Source: Macrothele yani (Eukaryota > Arthropoda > Arachnida > Araneae > Macrothelidae). From it: a DNA stretch of 64,000 nucleotides. The stretch spans positions 68,016,594-68,080,593 of the forward strand of contig CM077024.1 of the NCBI GenBank assembly GCA_039090855.1, given 5' to 3'. How positions within the stretch are numbered: position 1 is the stretch's first letter; each line of letters opens with the position of its first letter. This document shows positions 1-11,673 of the stretch, in pieces. The notes under the pieces were generated by a model, which saw only the letters and a list, made by a program, of their open reading frames with translations, made no database searches and had not been told where the DNA came from. A program made the position numbers and the translations under genes.

Positions 1-449
1 ATATGCTGCCTGTAAAAGGATAAGCACAAGATATCAAAACAGGAGAATTTCAAAAAAAAAAAAAAAAAAAAAAAGATATTAAATACCACAGCGTGGTACA
101 CCGCTGTATATGTTATATGTCTTTGTGTGAGGCAACGCAATAACGTTAACCAAATACAAGACTCAAAGACACAGGGCGTTTGGTACATAAAACGTAAAAT
201 CAAAATGAATCTGACCGATGAGTCATATCCTTTCTGAGATGCACCAGCGAGTGGGAAAGCAATACCTACGGTTCGCTAATGACAGCCATACTAGCGTCTC
301 GGTGGGTCAAGGAAGAGGGTTGAAATCAGCAGTACTTCTCCCTATGGCACCTCATAGATGTTCAATGGGATTGAGACATGGGGAGAATATCGCTTTTAAT
401 TTTCCATTTCGGAGTTGAACGACTACGATCAGCAGTTAGTAGAATTATA
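1..449. other. Intronic sequence without a recognised gene
   Basis: I see no coding exon, RNA gene or clear repeat boundary here. A run of 23 A lies at 52-74 and could be the tail of an unrecognised retroposed element. In the layout of the window this is TRPM intron downstream of exon E7. Confidence 0.5.
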
Positions 450-1500
450 CTAGGGTGAATCAAAAGTCCGTTCTGTTTGTAGCTAATACGGTTAAAGCTG
501 CAAGAAAGCCATACACGTCCGCCTCATTCTGCAAAGTTCAGGCCGTAGTTTTCTGTAGTCCTTTGCCAACGTTCTACCAGATCTACAATTCCACCACGGT
601 ACCACTCGGAACTTTTCTTGGACAGAAATTCTCTGATGCCAGATTCCAAATCCATCACTGAAGTGAATTTTTGTCCTTGAAGGAAATGGGCCATGTTGTG
701 AAACAAGTGGCCGTCGGATGGGGCATGATATAGTGCTTTGGGAATGGGATAGGGTCTCAGCATTTTCTATTTCCTACAGTTTGTGGCGGACCATTCTGGA
801 GGTGTTACTGGGGGCACCTTTCATTTGCAGCAAAGCCCGTTTCTTACTGATCAGCGCTGGTTAGCATTGGAGCAAATGATCATCATGGATCTGCTGTAGT
901 TGTCCGGCATGGAGATTCTCGTTAATAGTCTGTACATCTGGCACGAGTTTCCAGTATACAGGACCTTCACAATTTTACCAAATGCACAGCATGACTTCCC
1001 ACTCGAAACGCCCTCTTTGCGACATTGGTTGTGTGGTTCCCAGTGGTAAGATAAGGTAGGAATATCCACTTTTCATCACCTGTAATGATACGACGTCAAG
1101 CTTGTCGTCTTGTAGATTTAAGAGCAATCTGCGACAGAGAGCGTCACGTTATTTAACCTGTTGGGCTGTCACTGCATCGGGAACCTTTTGATGGCACCTG
1201 GAGGGGAAACCAAGGTGACGAACGATGGTGAATTGGAAAGACCCCACTTCAACTGTCAGTTATCGTTTACTGGTGTAGAAGTTCTCTGTAATAATTTCGA
1301 CCAGAGACTTAGTGTTAACAGCCGTTTGAAGTCCATGCTTCGGTTTGTATTCCAGACTGTTGTCCCCAGCATTGAAACACCGAAACCATTTTCGTGTTGT
1401 GTTTGCTCGTCTTCAACTGCATAAATTTCTCTCGCTGCTGGTACTGCCACGTTTAACTTTTTTTCCGGTAATGGCGTAGGGTTACCCAAACAGCACGTTT
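450..1500 (-). pseudogene. Degenerate mariner element with transposase remnant
   Basis: The minus strand reads as a decayed mariner transposase. The C-terminal part at 524-763 has the family pattern of a GI-D-L-ERWQ-motif near the end, followed by a short tail, and the block around 930-1010 reads VMLCIW, then GPVYWKL and a TINENL-like segment, as in the catalytic core of mariner/SETMAR transposases. Stops and frame changes interrupt it and the second catalytic Asp (the HDNARPH motif of the family) is not recognisable. The 3' terminus starts at 450 with CTAGGGTGAATCAAAAGTCC, directly after a TA dinucleotide at 448-449, as expected for a TA-targeting element. I cannot find the opposite inverted end, so the upper boundary is approximate. 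Certainly non-functional. Confidence 0.7.
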
Positions 1501-1675
1501 ATAGAACTCCATCCTAGGCTCACGTGATAGCATATGTAACTGTCAGATGCTGATGTGTCAGATACAATAAGCCGCGTCTGTGTTTCACGTCATCGAGGTA
1601 TCCAGTCGACGCTTAAATACTTTTCGTACAAGAATGAAGGCCTAACATTATGTGTAGCTCAAAACTGGACAAACG

Positions 1676-1801
1676 TTTGACTCAATCTGGTACGCAGTCT
1701 CCCGCCCTTAATTTAGAGCCACTAGTTCCAGAGAAGCAAAACATTCAGTACAGAGCTGAAAGACAAGCACACCACCCATGCCTTATCCAGGACTCGAACT
1801 A
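1676..1801 (-). repeat. tRNA-derived SINE fragment, split by a Tc1 insertion
   Basis: Diverged copy of the SINE family seen better preserved at 21656-21876 and 56009-56222. Shared blocks are the CCCTTAATTTAGAGCCACT segment and the GGACTCGAAC B-box end (reverse strand). The copy stops exactly at the TA where the Tc1 element begins. A short continuation may follow at 3527-3570 (CCGGATTGG...), but this is weak. Confidence 0.65.
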
Positions 1802-3524
1802 CAGCAGTGGCCAAAATTGTGGAAACCTTTTAGAAAAAGTGTATTTTTGAAGTTTGATGGCTCATAACACTTCTTCTTTTTAGAGTAATAATAGATAATT
1901 TGATCAAGAATGTAATGCAAAAAGTATGTTTAATTATCTATATTCTATGAAAAGTTACAGCTAAATAACCAGAAAAAGGAAGCACAACTTGCTTAGGTTG
2001 ATATGAAGTAGCTTTCCTGCATATGAATGCAGCCCATCAACATGAGTGTGTAGAGAGCCAATGAGGTACCATCTTCTTCTGGCAATGAGCAGTACAGGTA
2101 ACAGTAGGATTCATCTATTGATGTTATGTATTGGAGCTGAGAGGAGGACATTTGTCAGTGTGTTCTGAGATTGCAATCAAGTTGGTTGGTATCCTTTGTG
2201 TTCTTTTACTTAGTGAGGTTGTAAAACCTAATAAAATGAAAGAAATTGCGCAAAGAGTTGACTGGTCACACAGAAAGCGATGTAAAATTGTACTATTAAG
2301 TGAACAAGGCTTCAGTTATGAAGAAATTAGAAGAAAAATTGGTGGAAACTTAACCAAAGGTGGCATTTCTAAAGTTTTGAAAAGGTATAAGGAGACTCGG
2401 TCTCTACAAAACCAGACAGGTAAAGGCAGGAAAAGGTGCACAACAGCAAGTGATGATAGAAGAATTAATAGACTGTGCCTAGGTGACAGAAGTAAATCAT
2501 CTGGGTGTATACAAGATGAAATGGTGCAATGCAATGTGAAGATGAGTGCAAGGATTGTTCAGCGCAGACTGCAGGAATTTGGTCTAAAAGCTGGAATTCC
2601 ACGAAAAAAGAACATTTTTATCTCTCAAACAAAGATTGAAAAGATTAAACTGTGCTAAAACCCATGTTAACTGGGCAGCGGAACAATGGGACAGTGTTAT
2701 TTGGAGTGATGACACCAAAATCACCCTGTCTGTTAGTGATGGCATAAAATACGTAAGGAGAAGAATCGGAGAAGATTTGCATCCTGATTGCATTACATGT
2801 ACCTTGAAACACCCAGTTAGTGTTATAATCTGGGGTTGTATGACATCAAAAGGTGTGGGCAAAATTTGCGTGATTAATGGGAATATAAATGGCCAAAAAT
2901 ACATTAATGAAATACTTGAGCCCAAACTGAAGCATTCCGCACGTGATTTTTTCCAGGATAATGAAGCATTTATATTTCAACAGAATTCAGCTCCATGTAA
3001 TGTTACTGCTGTATGCAAAAAGTGGTTTCAAGATAATCATATTCCACTGCTGGAATGGCCTGGGAATAGCCCATACCTTAACCCCATCGAAAATCTATGG
3101 AGCCGACTAAAGAAGTTTGTTAGTCAGAAGCAACCCAGCAATAAAACCCAATTAATAGAAGCAATAATTCAATCTTGGTTTCACATTATAACAGCTGCAG
3201 AACTAAAAAAATTTGGTTCACTCCATGGGAAGGCTTTGTAAGGCTGTAATTAACGCTAAATGTTACCCAACTAAGTATTAACTGACATGGTGAGAATTTT
3301 TGTATATCTCATTTTTTCTATGTATTTCACGTTTCTTCTTTATAACTGCTGTTCTAATACAAAATCCTTCATAAAAGTTATTGCATTACATTCTTGATGA
3401 AACTTATCTTTCCATTGATGTATAATTTTATGGTATTACTCCAAAACAAAAAGTGGTGTTATGAGCCATCAAACCTCAAAAATACACTGTTTCCAAAAGG
3501 TTTCCACAGTTTTGGCCACTACTG
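1802..3524 (+). mobile_element. Complete Tc1-like DNA transposon with 69-nt inverted repeats
   Basis: The two ends, 1802-1870 and 3456-3524, are near-perfect inverted repeats starting CAG and ending CTG, with the conserved core GTGGCCAAAATTGTGGAAAC. A second inverted block (CAAGAATGTAATGCAA) follows at about 1903-1919 and 3381-3397, giving the inverted/direct repeat layout of some Tc1 groups. Both ends abut TA (1800-1801 and 3525-3526), the Tc1/mariner target duplication. It carries a frameshifted transposase on the plus strand. Confidence 0.92.
2236..3241 (+). pseudogene. Tc1-like transposase, frameshifted
   Basis: Two overlapping reading frames make one Tc1-type cut-and-paste transposase. 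Residues from 2236 form the paired-like helix-turn-helix (VLLSEQGFSYEEIRRKIGG). The second frame from about 2600 has the RNase H-like core: WSDDTK (first Asp), QQNSAPCN where the family has QQDNAPCH, and PYLNPIENLW containing the final Glu. A one-base slip in the A-run around 2600-2607 joins the frames. The second catalytic Asp is replaced by Asn and the following His by Asn, so even the joined protein would be inactive. The start at 2236 is chosen because it begins the helix-turn-helix; the open frame extends to 2131 with unrelated sequence. Confidence 0.9.
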
Positions 3525-3737
3525 TACATCCGGATTGGTACCTGACCACTTGGTAATCGGGTCTGCGAGAAAATGCATACCATTATGTTCGTTATCTGGA
3601 ACCAGAGGTGAATGGACTGGTATGCCGTCCACGTTTATCGTTCTTCAGGATATACGTCGACGGTGTTTGTTCAGTGAAGACGACCGCCGTCATGCAGTAG
3701 GATGAAACGTACATCAATTCCACCATCGTAGGAAATG

Positions 3738-3818
3738 GAAATCTCATTTTCGTATAGGTACTGGGTCATAGGAACTGGATTCCCAACATAGGAACTGGGT
3801 ATACGAAAATGAGATTCC
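3738..3818. repeat. Short imperfect inverted repeat
   Basis: GAAATCTCATTTTCGTATA at 3738-3756 is inverted as TATACGAAAATGAGATTCC at 3800-3818. The space between contains a second short repeat (TAGGAACTGG twice). It may be the core of a small foldback element. The rest of 3527-4754 holds no gene I recognise. Confidence 0.6.
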
Positions 3819-4754
3819 TCTCGCTGAAATTGGGAATCTCATTCTTGCACTTTAAGGCAGTCACAAGGCCTTTAGGATAGAATTTTTAAATAATGGATAT
3901 CAATACGGCCACAAAGTAAGAAACTATCCCACACCCTCGCCCTTGACACCACAAAAAAGTTCATCGTTCTATGACGTTACGAGACATGTGGCGGGTTTCA
4001 GGTCTTCGCCAGACTAATACGCGTTTATTGTCTGATTCCAGAGAGAAAAAAGCGACTGATTCGCTAACAATTCATTGCATCACTGTTCCAAAGTCTACTC
4101 CAACGTAATCGTAATACCGTCTTCAGTATGGGCGTCTGTGTTTGGGACAAGAAACAAAGTTCAGCTTTATGGAGCACTCTGGTCACAGTAAAGATGGATG
4201 TATGGTTTCCTTTGGCTGCGAAATGGTACAAAAGCAGACCTGGCTCTAGTAGTTTCCTATTTCTTCTGGCCAACAATGCGATGTTATGGTCATCTTGAAA
4301 AGTTGTTACTCCTGGATTGACTATAACTGGTCTCCTGATGACCCTTCCACCCCTTCGAAATTGTTTCGGAACCTTTAGATCACAGAATCTTTGGCATCAA
4401 AGAATCGAGTTACTTCTGTGATTTATCGGACGGTATGTAACCTCACGTCTATTTTTACTCGTCCTGAATCTGCTAGACGTCTTTTTCGTACTTGACAAAG
4501 AAAATGATAATTTCTGATGTACGCTGAACCATTCTACGCCGCATTGATAGCCTGCGAAGGAAAACACTCTATTTATTTGGCGTTCTCGTTTACGCATTGC
4601 CACCCAACTTTTGGTTTGATTTTTACGTTGTTCAACAGAGCAACGCAGTGATTTTGTACAAATCCGTTCAACTTCGTTCGTTATTCACTTATTTGTGTGT
4701 CGTGCTTATCTCTCCACGGAAAGTGTGTAATATTCATAAAGAAAATATACTTAC

Positions 4755-4929
4755 GGTCAATTCTGTCGGCAAACACTTCGCCGTAAAGCATGAAATAAGG
4801 CATGAAGAAAATTTCTTTCACAAGATTCCAAGAGGGTTCTTCGTTAGGTTTCAATATACCTTGCCTCGCAACGCCGTAACTCATTAGTACCACCAGTAAA
4901 AGTACCACAAAGTAGATCATATCTATGAC
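4755..4929 (-). CDS. Trpm: TRPM channel, exon E7: S5 and pore-loop start
   Basis: Transient receptor potential melastatin (TRPM) channels are tetrameric cation channels of the plasma or endomembranes. The exon encodes [19 protein letters not shown] (transmembrane S5), then [15 protein letters not shown] and [18 protein letters not shown], the conserved approach to the pore helix in TRPM proteins. The acceptor is CATTAG just above 4929; the donor is GTAAGT at 4754-4749. The exon is 175 nt, entering in phase 0 and leaving after one base of a codon. It joins exactly to E6, which ends ..MIGKM. No stop interrupts it, so this part looks functional. The next exon, with the selectivity filter and S6, is not in the window, so the following intron exceeds 4.7 kb. 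The open frame running to 4681 past the donor is intron read-through. Confidence 0.95.
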
Positions 4930-5255
4930 CTAATGAAAAAAAGCAAAAATGTCCATCTATTTTGAGACCAAAGCACAAGAATACAATGCTGTCACTATCA
5001 TACAAAAGGAAATAACTTAATTTTATTAAAATTGAAAATAAGGCTTTAGTTGTTCTAAAAATTTTTTCATTGGCATAATGTGCGTCACGATAAAAGAAGA
5101 ATAAAACGCCATTACAGTGAACATATTGTTTTATTTTATTTTACCTTGCAATTTTGCTTTAAATTCTGCAAAAGCACAGTTCGCATCACATAACTTTGCG
5201 AGCCTGATTATTTTTCTCAATGAGAAAATATTTTCAAGATAAATATATGTATATA
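4930..5255. other. Intron start of the E6-E7 intron, no element seen
   Basis: AT-rich intron upstream (in gene sense) of exon E7. The T-rich stretch before the E7 acceptor serves as polypyrimidine tract. Nothing else recognisable. Confidence 0.5.
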
Positions 5256-6467
5256 CACGGTCGAGTCACATTATTGTGACAACCAGCTAATATCCAGAGT
5301 GAACGCCGTGTGCAGCGCGGATAGCAGCCAGACGGGCTGGGATTTACTCAATAATGTGCTGGAATCTGTTCACAGGTATGTAGAGCCATGCTGATTGCAC
5401 TGCATCTGACAGCTGCTGGAGGGTGCGTGGTGGAGGATTCATAAAGCGCACAACACGATCATGGTGGTCCCACATACGCTCAACTGGGTTTAAGTCTGGG
5501 CAATTCGGGGGTCAGGGATAAATTTTGAGCTCTTCATCGTGCTCTTCCAAACACTATCGGACATTTCTAGCTGTGTGACAAGTCGCATTGTCATGCTGGA
5601 AGATCCCATCCACCTCAGGGAAGACAATCAGCATGTATGTGTGTACGTGGTCTGCAAGGATGGATTAATAACGAATTTGTTCCATAGTGCTTTCCACAGA
5701 TATGAGTGGACCCAGGGAATGCCACGAAAATATTCCCCAGAGCATAACGCTGCCCCCATCAGCTTATCTTCTTCCAGCATTGGTTGAAGAGTGTTTGCTT
5801 TCCGATGTTTCTGGCCTTATACGCCAACATCCATCATTTCGATGAAGCAGAAAATGTGACTCATCGGAGAAGGCAATCCTTTGCCAATCAGCGGAGGTCT
5901 AATTACGATACTGCCGTGCAAATGTAAGCCTTTTCTGCCGATGCGTCTTCGTTAGTCTAGGTGCAGTGACTACCCGTTTGCATCGGAGTCCCATACGCAG
6001 CAGGGGTCGCTGAACTGTCGTTTAGACATACTTTCGGTAATCTCCTGGTTCATTCGGCCAGTGAGTTGCTCCACTGTAGCATGTCGATCGGACCTCATGC
6101 ACCTTCGCAGCCAACGTTCACCTCTGACATCAATGGCACGTGGTGCTCCGCAGTTTTCACGTCGCCTATTTTCAATGGTGCTATTTCTCCAATCAAGATA
6201 CACTTTAACCACAGCAGCACGCGAACAGTTCATAAACTGCGCTGTTTCAGAAACACTGCCACCCTTGGCCCGAAAGCCAATAATCATATCTTTTTGCAAA
6301 TCTGATAAATCGCTCCCTTTATCCATGACAGCAACAAGTAATATGTTTTCAGAATGCCTACAGCACAACTTATATACCCTCCAAGCCAGCTCACGACACG
6401 TGCCTTCTTTCATTGGCTACGCGCTGTTGACGTCAAAAGTAGGAGGTGGTCACAGTAATGTGACTCG

Positions 6468-6475
<8 letters not shown>
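5256..6475 (-). mobile_element. Degenerate Tc1-like element
   Basis: Inverted ends: CACGGTCGAGTCACATTATT at 5256, and its counterpart at about 6447-6475 running into a GT microsatellite (both contain GAGTCACATTA-TGTGAC). TA precedes the left end at 5254-5255. The enclosed transposase is on the minus strand and broken. Size (1.2 kb) fits a slightly shortened Tc1 element. Confidence 0.8.
5300..6330 (-). pseudogene. Tc1-like transposase remnant
   Basis: The minus strand begins with an N-terminal helix-turn-helix: MDKGSDLSDLQKDMIIGFRA, then SVSETAQFMNCSRAAVVKVY, inside an open frame covering 5970-6413. A second frame at about 5300-5515 gives PDLNPVERMWD, the motif with the last catalytic acidic residue, and the C-terminal IPARLAAIRAAHG segment. 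The middle, with the first two catalytic Asp, is frameshifted. Start near 6324 (MDKGSD) is inferred from the family; the longer open frame upstream is unrelated. Confidence 0.78.
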
Positions 6476-6500
<25 letters not shown>

Positions 6501-6501
6501 T
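6472..6501. repeat. (TG)n microsatellite
   Basis: About 15 uninterrupted TG units directly at the end of the Tc1-like element. It has erased the expected TA target site at this end. Confidence 0.95.
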
Positions 6502-7152
6502 GAGAAGCACAAATTTATTTACTGCTCTTCTGATCTTTATGACTGCGATCTCTTCAACAGTTTTGCGAATGTCTATCATATTTGCAAGGCAATACAAAAA
6601 TCTTGATTTGGATTTGAGAAACATTTCCGAATATGGTGTTTTTGTCTCCTTCCGAGGGTTATATTTGAAACCACGTCACTTGTATGATGCAATTTTCGGT
6701 CTGAAAAAATTGCTTTATGTTTGAGTTAACAGCTTTATTTTGATACAAAGTTTTATTCGTTAGTGCAGTTTGCATGCACGAGAACACAAACCTTTAAAAA
6801 ATGTGATACCTATGTAGGCGCCACTTTTCTTTGTCCAACTGCTCAACATATTAAAAATCAATTAGACTTCCCATCAGGGCAAACCTAAAAGTTCTGAATG
6901 TGTTCCGAACATTAACAATCTAGAGATTGTTAATGTTCAAAACTGAACGGAACTGTTACTTCACAGTAACACTGTAAAATTCCGTTTTGAAATTATACTG
7001 TTGCCCGAATCTGAAGAAATCTGCAAAAGAGTCATCACTACTTTACAAAAGAACAGTAGTTTGGCACTTTTTCTTCCCTCCGGACTTGAAAACGGAGTGA
7101 TGTTACTTAAGATGTCATACTGAAATTCACGACGCATGTTGAATACAAATAG
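6502..7152. other. Intronic sequence with a small perfect hairpin
   Basis: No gene is visible. A 15-bp perfect hairpin with a 2-nt loop lies at 6907-6938 (GAACATTAACAATCT / AGATTGTTAATGTTC). The remainder is AT-rich intron. Confidence 0.5.
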
Positions 7153-8701
7153 AACAAGAAAGATGACACCGAATTTTCGGGTGTAATAAGCACGTCTTTG
7201 GAATCCGTTCTGACGCAAATTAAATTTATCAAAGGCATTCAAAGTCAATGGAACCGGTATGGAAAACAATAATATCTGACGGAAGAAAGAAGTTTTTCAA
7301 TCGGGTTTTTAATCCCTCAGATATTGCTGTAAACGAAATCGTGAGCTTACGCCCTCTGGTTGCAGACTTGTGCGTTAAGAAAAGCATGAATTTATATGAG
7401 AAACATTTCGCACCAGAAACGCTCTCCAACGCTGAAATAATTTTTCAAATAGGACTCTTAGAAACAGAGATATCGACAAAAATAAGATGTGACTTTACGT
7501 CCCCTGGTAAGAAAACCATGCATTATTTAAGGAAGAAAGTATTCTCAAAAGGTTTTTCCATATGAACGGCATCGGTCCAAGAAAAAAATTAGTCGAGTTT
7601 TCAAGAGCCTAGATTTTGCTACAAATACACCAGAAGCAGAAATTAACACTTATGCGGCCTGGTGGCCAAACCATTTATTTACCAAACATTCGAAAATATG
7701 TGAAAAATATTTTCCATCAGGTCTTGTATGCGATACAGGAAGAATTTTTCAAATCGGAGTTTTAGGAGCAGAAATAACGCACAAAACGCAATTTACCATT
7801 GTGCGCCCTAGCGGAAAGTCTATGATTTACTTGAAAATTTTGAATTTATAGGAAAAACATTTCGCATCGGAAACACTATCCAACAAAGAAGGAATTTTTC
7901 AAATCGGACTGTTAGAAGTAGAGATATTGACAAAAATAAGATATGCGTCAACGCCCACTGGCATTGAAACCATGCATTATTTCAAGAAGAAAATGTTCCT
8001 AAAAGGTTTGACGACATGAGTGTATCGGTCAACAAACGACTTTTTTTTGCAATCGAGATTTAGGAGCTCATATTTTGCTGCAAATGCATCAGAAACGGAA
8101 ATTAAGACTTACGCCACCTGGTGGCCAAACCATTTTTTAGAAAAATTAGAAATAACGTGCACAGGATTTCCCATCACGAGCTGCATCTGTGCAGAAAGAA
8201 TTTTTCAAATCGGAGATTTAGAAGCAGAGATATAGTGGGAAAAGCAATTTACCTTTACGGAAAGTCTACGAACTAGCGGAAAGTCTACGAATTACTTGAA
8301 AATTTTGAATTTATGGGGAAAACATTTCGCATCGAAAACACTATCCAACAAAGAAGGAATTTTTCAAATCAGACTCCTAGAGTTAGAGATAATGACAAAA
8401 ATAAGATATGCATCTACGCCCCTGGCGTTGAATCCATGCATTATTTCAAGAAGAAAATGTTCCTAAAAGCTTTGTCGACATGATTAGTATCGGTCAACAA
8501 ACGACTTTTTTTTTAATCTAGAATTTAGAAGCTCATATTTTGCGGCAAATACATCAGAAGCGGAAAATAAGATTTACGCACCCTGGTGACCAAATCATTT
8601 TTTTTTTACAAAAATTAGAAATTATGTGCAAACGATTTCCCATCAGGTGGTGTCCGGTGCAGAAAGAATTTTTCAAATCGGAGATTTAGAAGCAGATATA
8701 T

Positions 8702-10264
8702 TATGGATGATACATGTACTCCAAACATCATGAAAGGTACCAGTACCAGAGTTCTTACAGTCCTCCCAACAGAAGTTGCACATGCAATCAAGAACATGAA
8801 GCAGGGAAAAGCTCCAGGAGAAGATGGAATTACTGTAGACATCATACAAGAAGCAAGTGGAGAAATCGAAACAGTCCTCGCCCAAATTTTCACTCGATGC
8901 CTTAATGAAGGGAAGATTCCTGAGGATTGGAACAACGCCACAATGATCCTGCTACATAAAAAAGGTGACATTGAAGATCTCAGGAACTACAGACCTATCA
9001 GCCTCCTATCAGTGGTTTATAAAATCTTCACTAAAGTTCTTTCACACCGCTTAAAGGTGACACTGGACATGGCTCAACCGAGAGAACAAGCTGGATTCAG
9101 GAGTGGCTACAGCACAATAGATCATATCCACGCACTGAGAGAGCTAATTGAAAGAGCGAGAGAATATGAACTTCCATTGTGCATGGCTTTTATCGATTAT
9201 GAAAAAGCCATTGATTTGGTGAAACCATCAGCAGTTACAATGGCCCTGAAATCCTGCGGTATTGAAGATGCGTACATTAATATTATTAATAACATCTATG
9301 AAAATGCAAGTGCAAAGATTCGGCTGTTTGAAAATACAACACACATAAAAATTGGAAAAGGAGTGAGACAAGGTGACACCATATCTCCGAAGTTCTTTAA
9401 TGCTACATTGGAAAATGTCTTTCAATCACTGAACTGGGAAAACAAAGGGATGAAGATTAATGGAGATTATCTAACCACCTTCGTTTTGCTGATGACATAG
9501 TCATTTTTGCAACTACCCCATCAGAGCTGCAGAGTATGATCCAAGAACTTGCTGACAAGAGTAAAGAAGTGGGATTAAAAATGAACTTTCAGAAGACAGA
9601 AGTGATGTTCAATGCTTTTACAAGAAATGAAGATTTATCGATTGATGTGGAAAAGCTGGAGATAACAGACACGTATTTTTATATTAGACAGCAGATATCA
9701 AGTGAGGGTCACATTGATGAAGAAATTAATCGGAGTACAAAACTTGCCTGGAGAGCTTTTGGAAGAAACAGCATAATTTTCAAGAGCAATATGCCATTAT
9801 GTCTTAAAAGAAAAGTGTTTGATCAATGCATCCTTCCAGTGCTTACGTATGGTGCAGAGACGTGCACCTTAACTAAAAGAGACATACAAAGGCTGCCGAC
9901 AACTCAAAGCAGCATGGAGAGGTGCATGCTTGGTGTAACCAGGAGAGATAAGAAGAGGAACTCGTGGATCCGAAAAATGACAAGAGTGGAAGACATCATG
10001 ATCAGAGTTAAATCCCTGAAATGGCAATGGGCTGGACATACTGCCAGAAGGACAGACCATCATTGGGCAGCCGAAATTTTAGATTGGATTCCAAGGGACA
10101 GGAAAAGACCCAGAAGATGACCACATGGAAGATTGGTGGATGAAATTCGAAAGTATGCGGGAGTGACATGGAGGAGACTGGCACAAGACAGACCGTTGTG
10201 GAGGAAACTTGGGGAGACCTTCGTCCAGGAGTGGATTGATAATGGTTGACAATGATGATGATGG
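8702..10264 (+). mobile_element. 5'-truncated RTE-type LINE (copy A) inside the complex repeat
   Basis: Non-LTR retrotransposon fragment inserted into the left complex-repeat copy. Its 3' end is a short (GATGAT)n run at about 10247-10264, typical of RTE-clade elements. The repeat sequence resumes at once (GATATAGGGAAAAACGC), and GATATA flanks both sides as a probable short target duplication. It starts in the fingers of the reverse transcriptase, so it is 5'-truncated. Confidence 0.88.
8703..10249 (+). pseudogene. RTE reverse transcriptase, truncated and frameshifted
   Basis: The frame 8703-9500 has the reverse transcriptase fingers and palm: NYRPISLLSVVYKIFTKVL, AFIDYEKAIDLV (motif A region) and GKGVRQGDTISP. 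A missing base near 9475 breaks the frame just before the catalytic FADD motif, which is readable only in another frame (ttttgctgatgac at 9484). The frame 9536-10120 continues with the thumb and C-terminal region (AETCTLTKRDIQRL, KWQWAGHTARRTD), ending early at 10120 relative to copy D. The endonuclease part is absent. Very similar to copy D (36395-37612), so the two insertions are probably of similar age. Confidence 0.88.
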
Positions 10265-11114
10265 TGATATAGGGAAAAACGCAATTTACCTTTACTCCTC
10301 CTAGCGGAAAGTCTATGAATTACTTGAAAATTTTGAAATTATGTGAAAATGTGTCACACTGAACACATTATCCAGCAAAGAAGGAATTTTTTAAATCGGA
10401 CTCCTAGAAGTAGAGATATTGACAGAAATAAGATATACATCTACGCCCTTTGGCGGAGAAACTGTGGAATATTTTAAGAAGAAAATATTCCGAAAAGGTT
10501 TATTGATGTGAGTGGCATTGGTACACGAAAGAATTTTTTCAATCAATATTTTAGAAGCTCAGATTTTATGGTAAATACATCAGAAGCAAAAATTAACACT
10601 TAGGCCCCCTGGTGGACAAAGCATTTTTAACCAAAAATTTGAAATTATATACAAAAGATTTTCCATCAGGAGATGTATCCTCTGAAGAAAACATTTTTCA
10701 GATCGGAGTTTTAGAAGAAGAGTTATCGGGGAAAATGTAATTTACTTTTACGCCCGCTAACAGAAAATATATGCGTAATTTGAAAAAAGTAACTATATCT
10801 AAAATACTCTTCTACATAAATAGAATCGAAAGATAAAAGACTTTTTTCAATCGGATGTTTAGAAGCAAATATGTGGAATAAAACGCATTTTTGAATCTGA
10901 AATCATTTGAATTTACGCCTTCTAGCGGCGAAATTGTACATCGTAAAAAAACAACGAAATAAAGGATCATCATTCGCATATTTTAAGCTTCTCAATGCAA
11001 AAAGTATTTTTCAAATCGGTCGAATAGTTGCAGAGATATCGTGGGTACAGACGGACGGACGGACATACCGGTAACATAAGCACGATCTTTTTTTTACAAA
11101 ATGCTTGCTAAAAA

Positions 11115-11673
11115 CGTAGAATCATGTTAGAAATATGTGTGTTCATCATCACAGTCAATAGCAATTCTAGATTTACATCAACCATTTTTGGAACTAGATT
11201 GGAGAAACAACAATTCTGGTACAATTGGATAAAGGGTTGCCATATCTTTTTTCACAAATATTTTTCTTGAGCAGATATTTTGCATGGAACTCATTTTCAC
11301 TTCTTTTCTGGAGGTTCCAATACTTTTTTGATTCCTTGGGAATGAAATAAAAATCCTGCTCTTTAACGCGGAATGTCTGTTGACATTACGGCTCGTCAAA
11401 TGACAGTTCATCTGGTGTTTACGCACCTTGACTGTCCTTGATTTCTCTTTAAACTATGAGTTTACCTTCTTCTGTTACAGTTACTCAAACGATGGATTTG
11501 CCCAACTTTCTTTGCCTTTTCTGAACGTAAAGAAAGATAGAGGACAGATATATCGAATTTCTCTATCTTATCCCATTTAAGATCGATATCTCTAATAAGT
11601 AAGAGAGAACTGGTAGAATGCATTTATTAAACAGCTCGTTTTTCGTTCTTTTTAAAATAAGTGCGTACACCAT
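11115..11673. other. Spacer between left repeat copy and LINE copy B
   Basis: AT-rich, no gene or repeat family recognised. A minus-strand open frame at 11178-11426 shows no family resemblance. Confidence 0.4.

Larger units (their letters stand above)
7153..11114 (-). repeat. Complex tandem-repeat element, left copy (interrupted by a LINE)
   Basis: About 2.4 kb of tandem ~150-160-bp monomers, interrupted at 8702-10264 by an RTE LINE. Each monomer contains a TTTTTCAAATCGG(A)-TTAGAAGCAGAGATAT block and a block of the type ACGCCCCCTAGCGG or ACGCCACCTGGTGG (the reverse complement of CCGCTAGGGGGCG / CCACCAGGTGGCG). It is the inverted counterpart of 15043-17331: the end AACAAGAAAGATGACACCG at 7153 matches the reverse complement of the right copy's end at 17331, and the other end (ACGATCTTTTTTTTACAAAA, preceded by a GACGGACGGACGG run at 11050-11062) matches 15043-15115. 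Long open frames here arise from the repeated monomer and are not judged to be genes. Confidence 0.85.

Noticed and set aside
4397..4603. Minus open frame of 68 codons upstream of nothing recognisable, near exon E7
   Set aside because: Does not resemble the TRPM pore or S6 that should follow E7; no suitable splice acceptor in phase was found.
6961..7269. 102-codon minus open frame overlapping the left array border
   Set aside because: Crosses the border of the repeat and shows no domain; likely chance.
7248..8235. Open frames in the left array with recurring FQIG-L-EI peptides, as if a repeat protein were encoded
   Set aside because: The same peptides arise in both arrays from the DNA monomer, spacing is not a multiple of three throughout, and frames are interrupted in every unit. 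No start context or splice sites support a gene.
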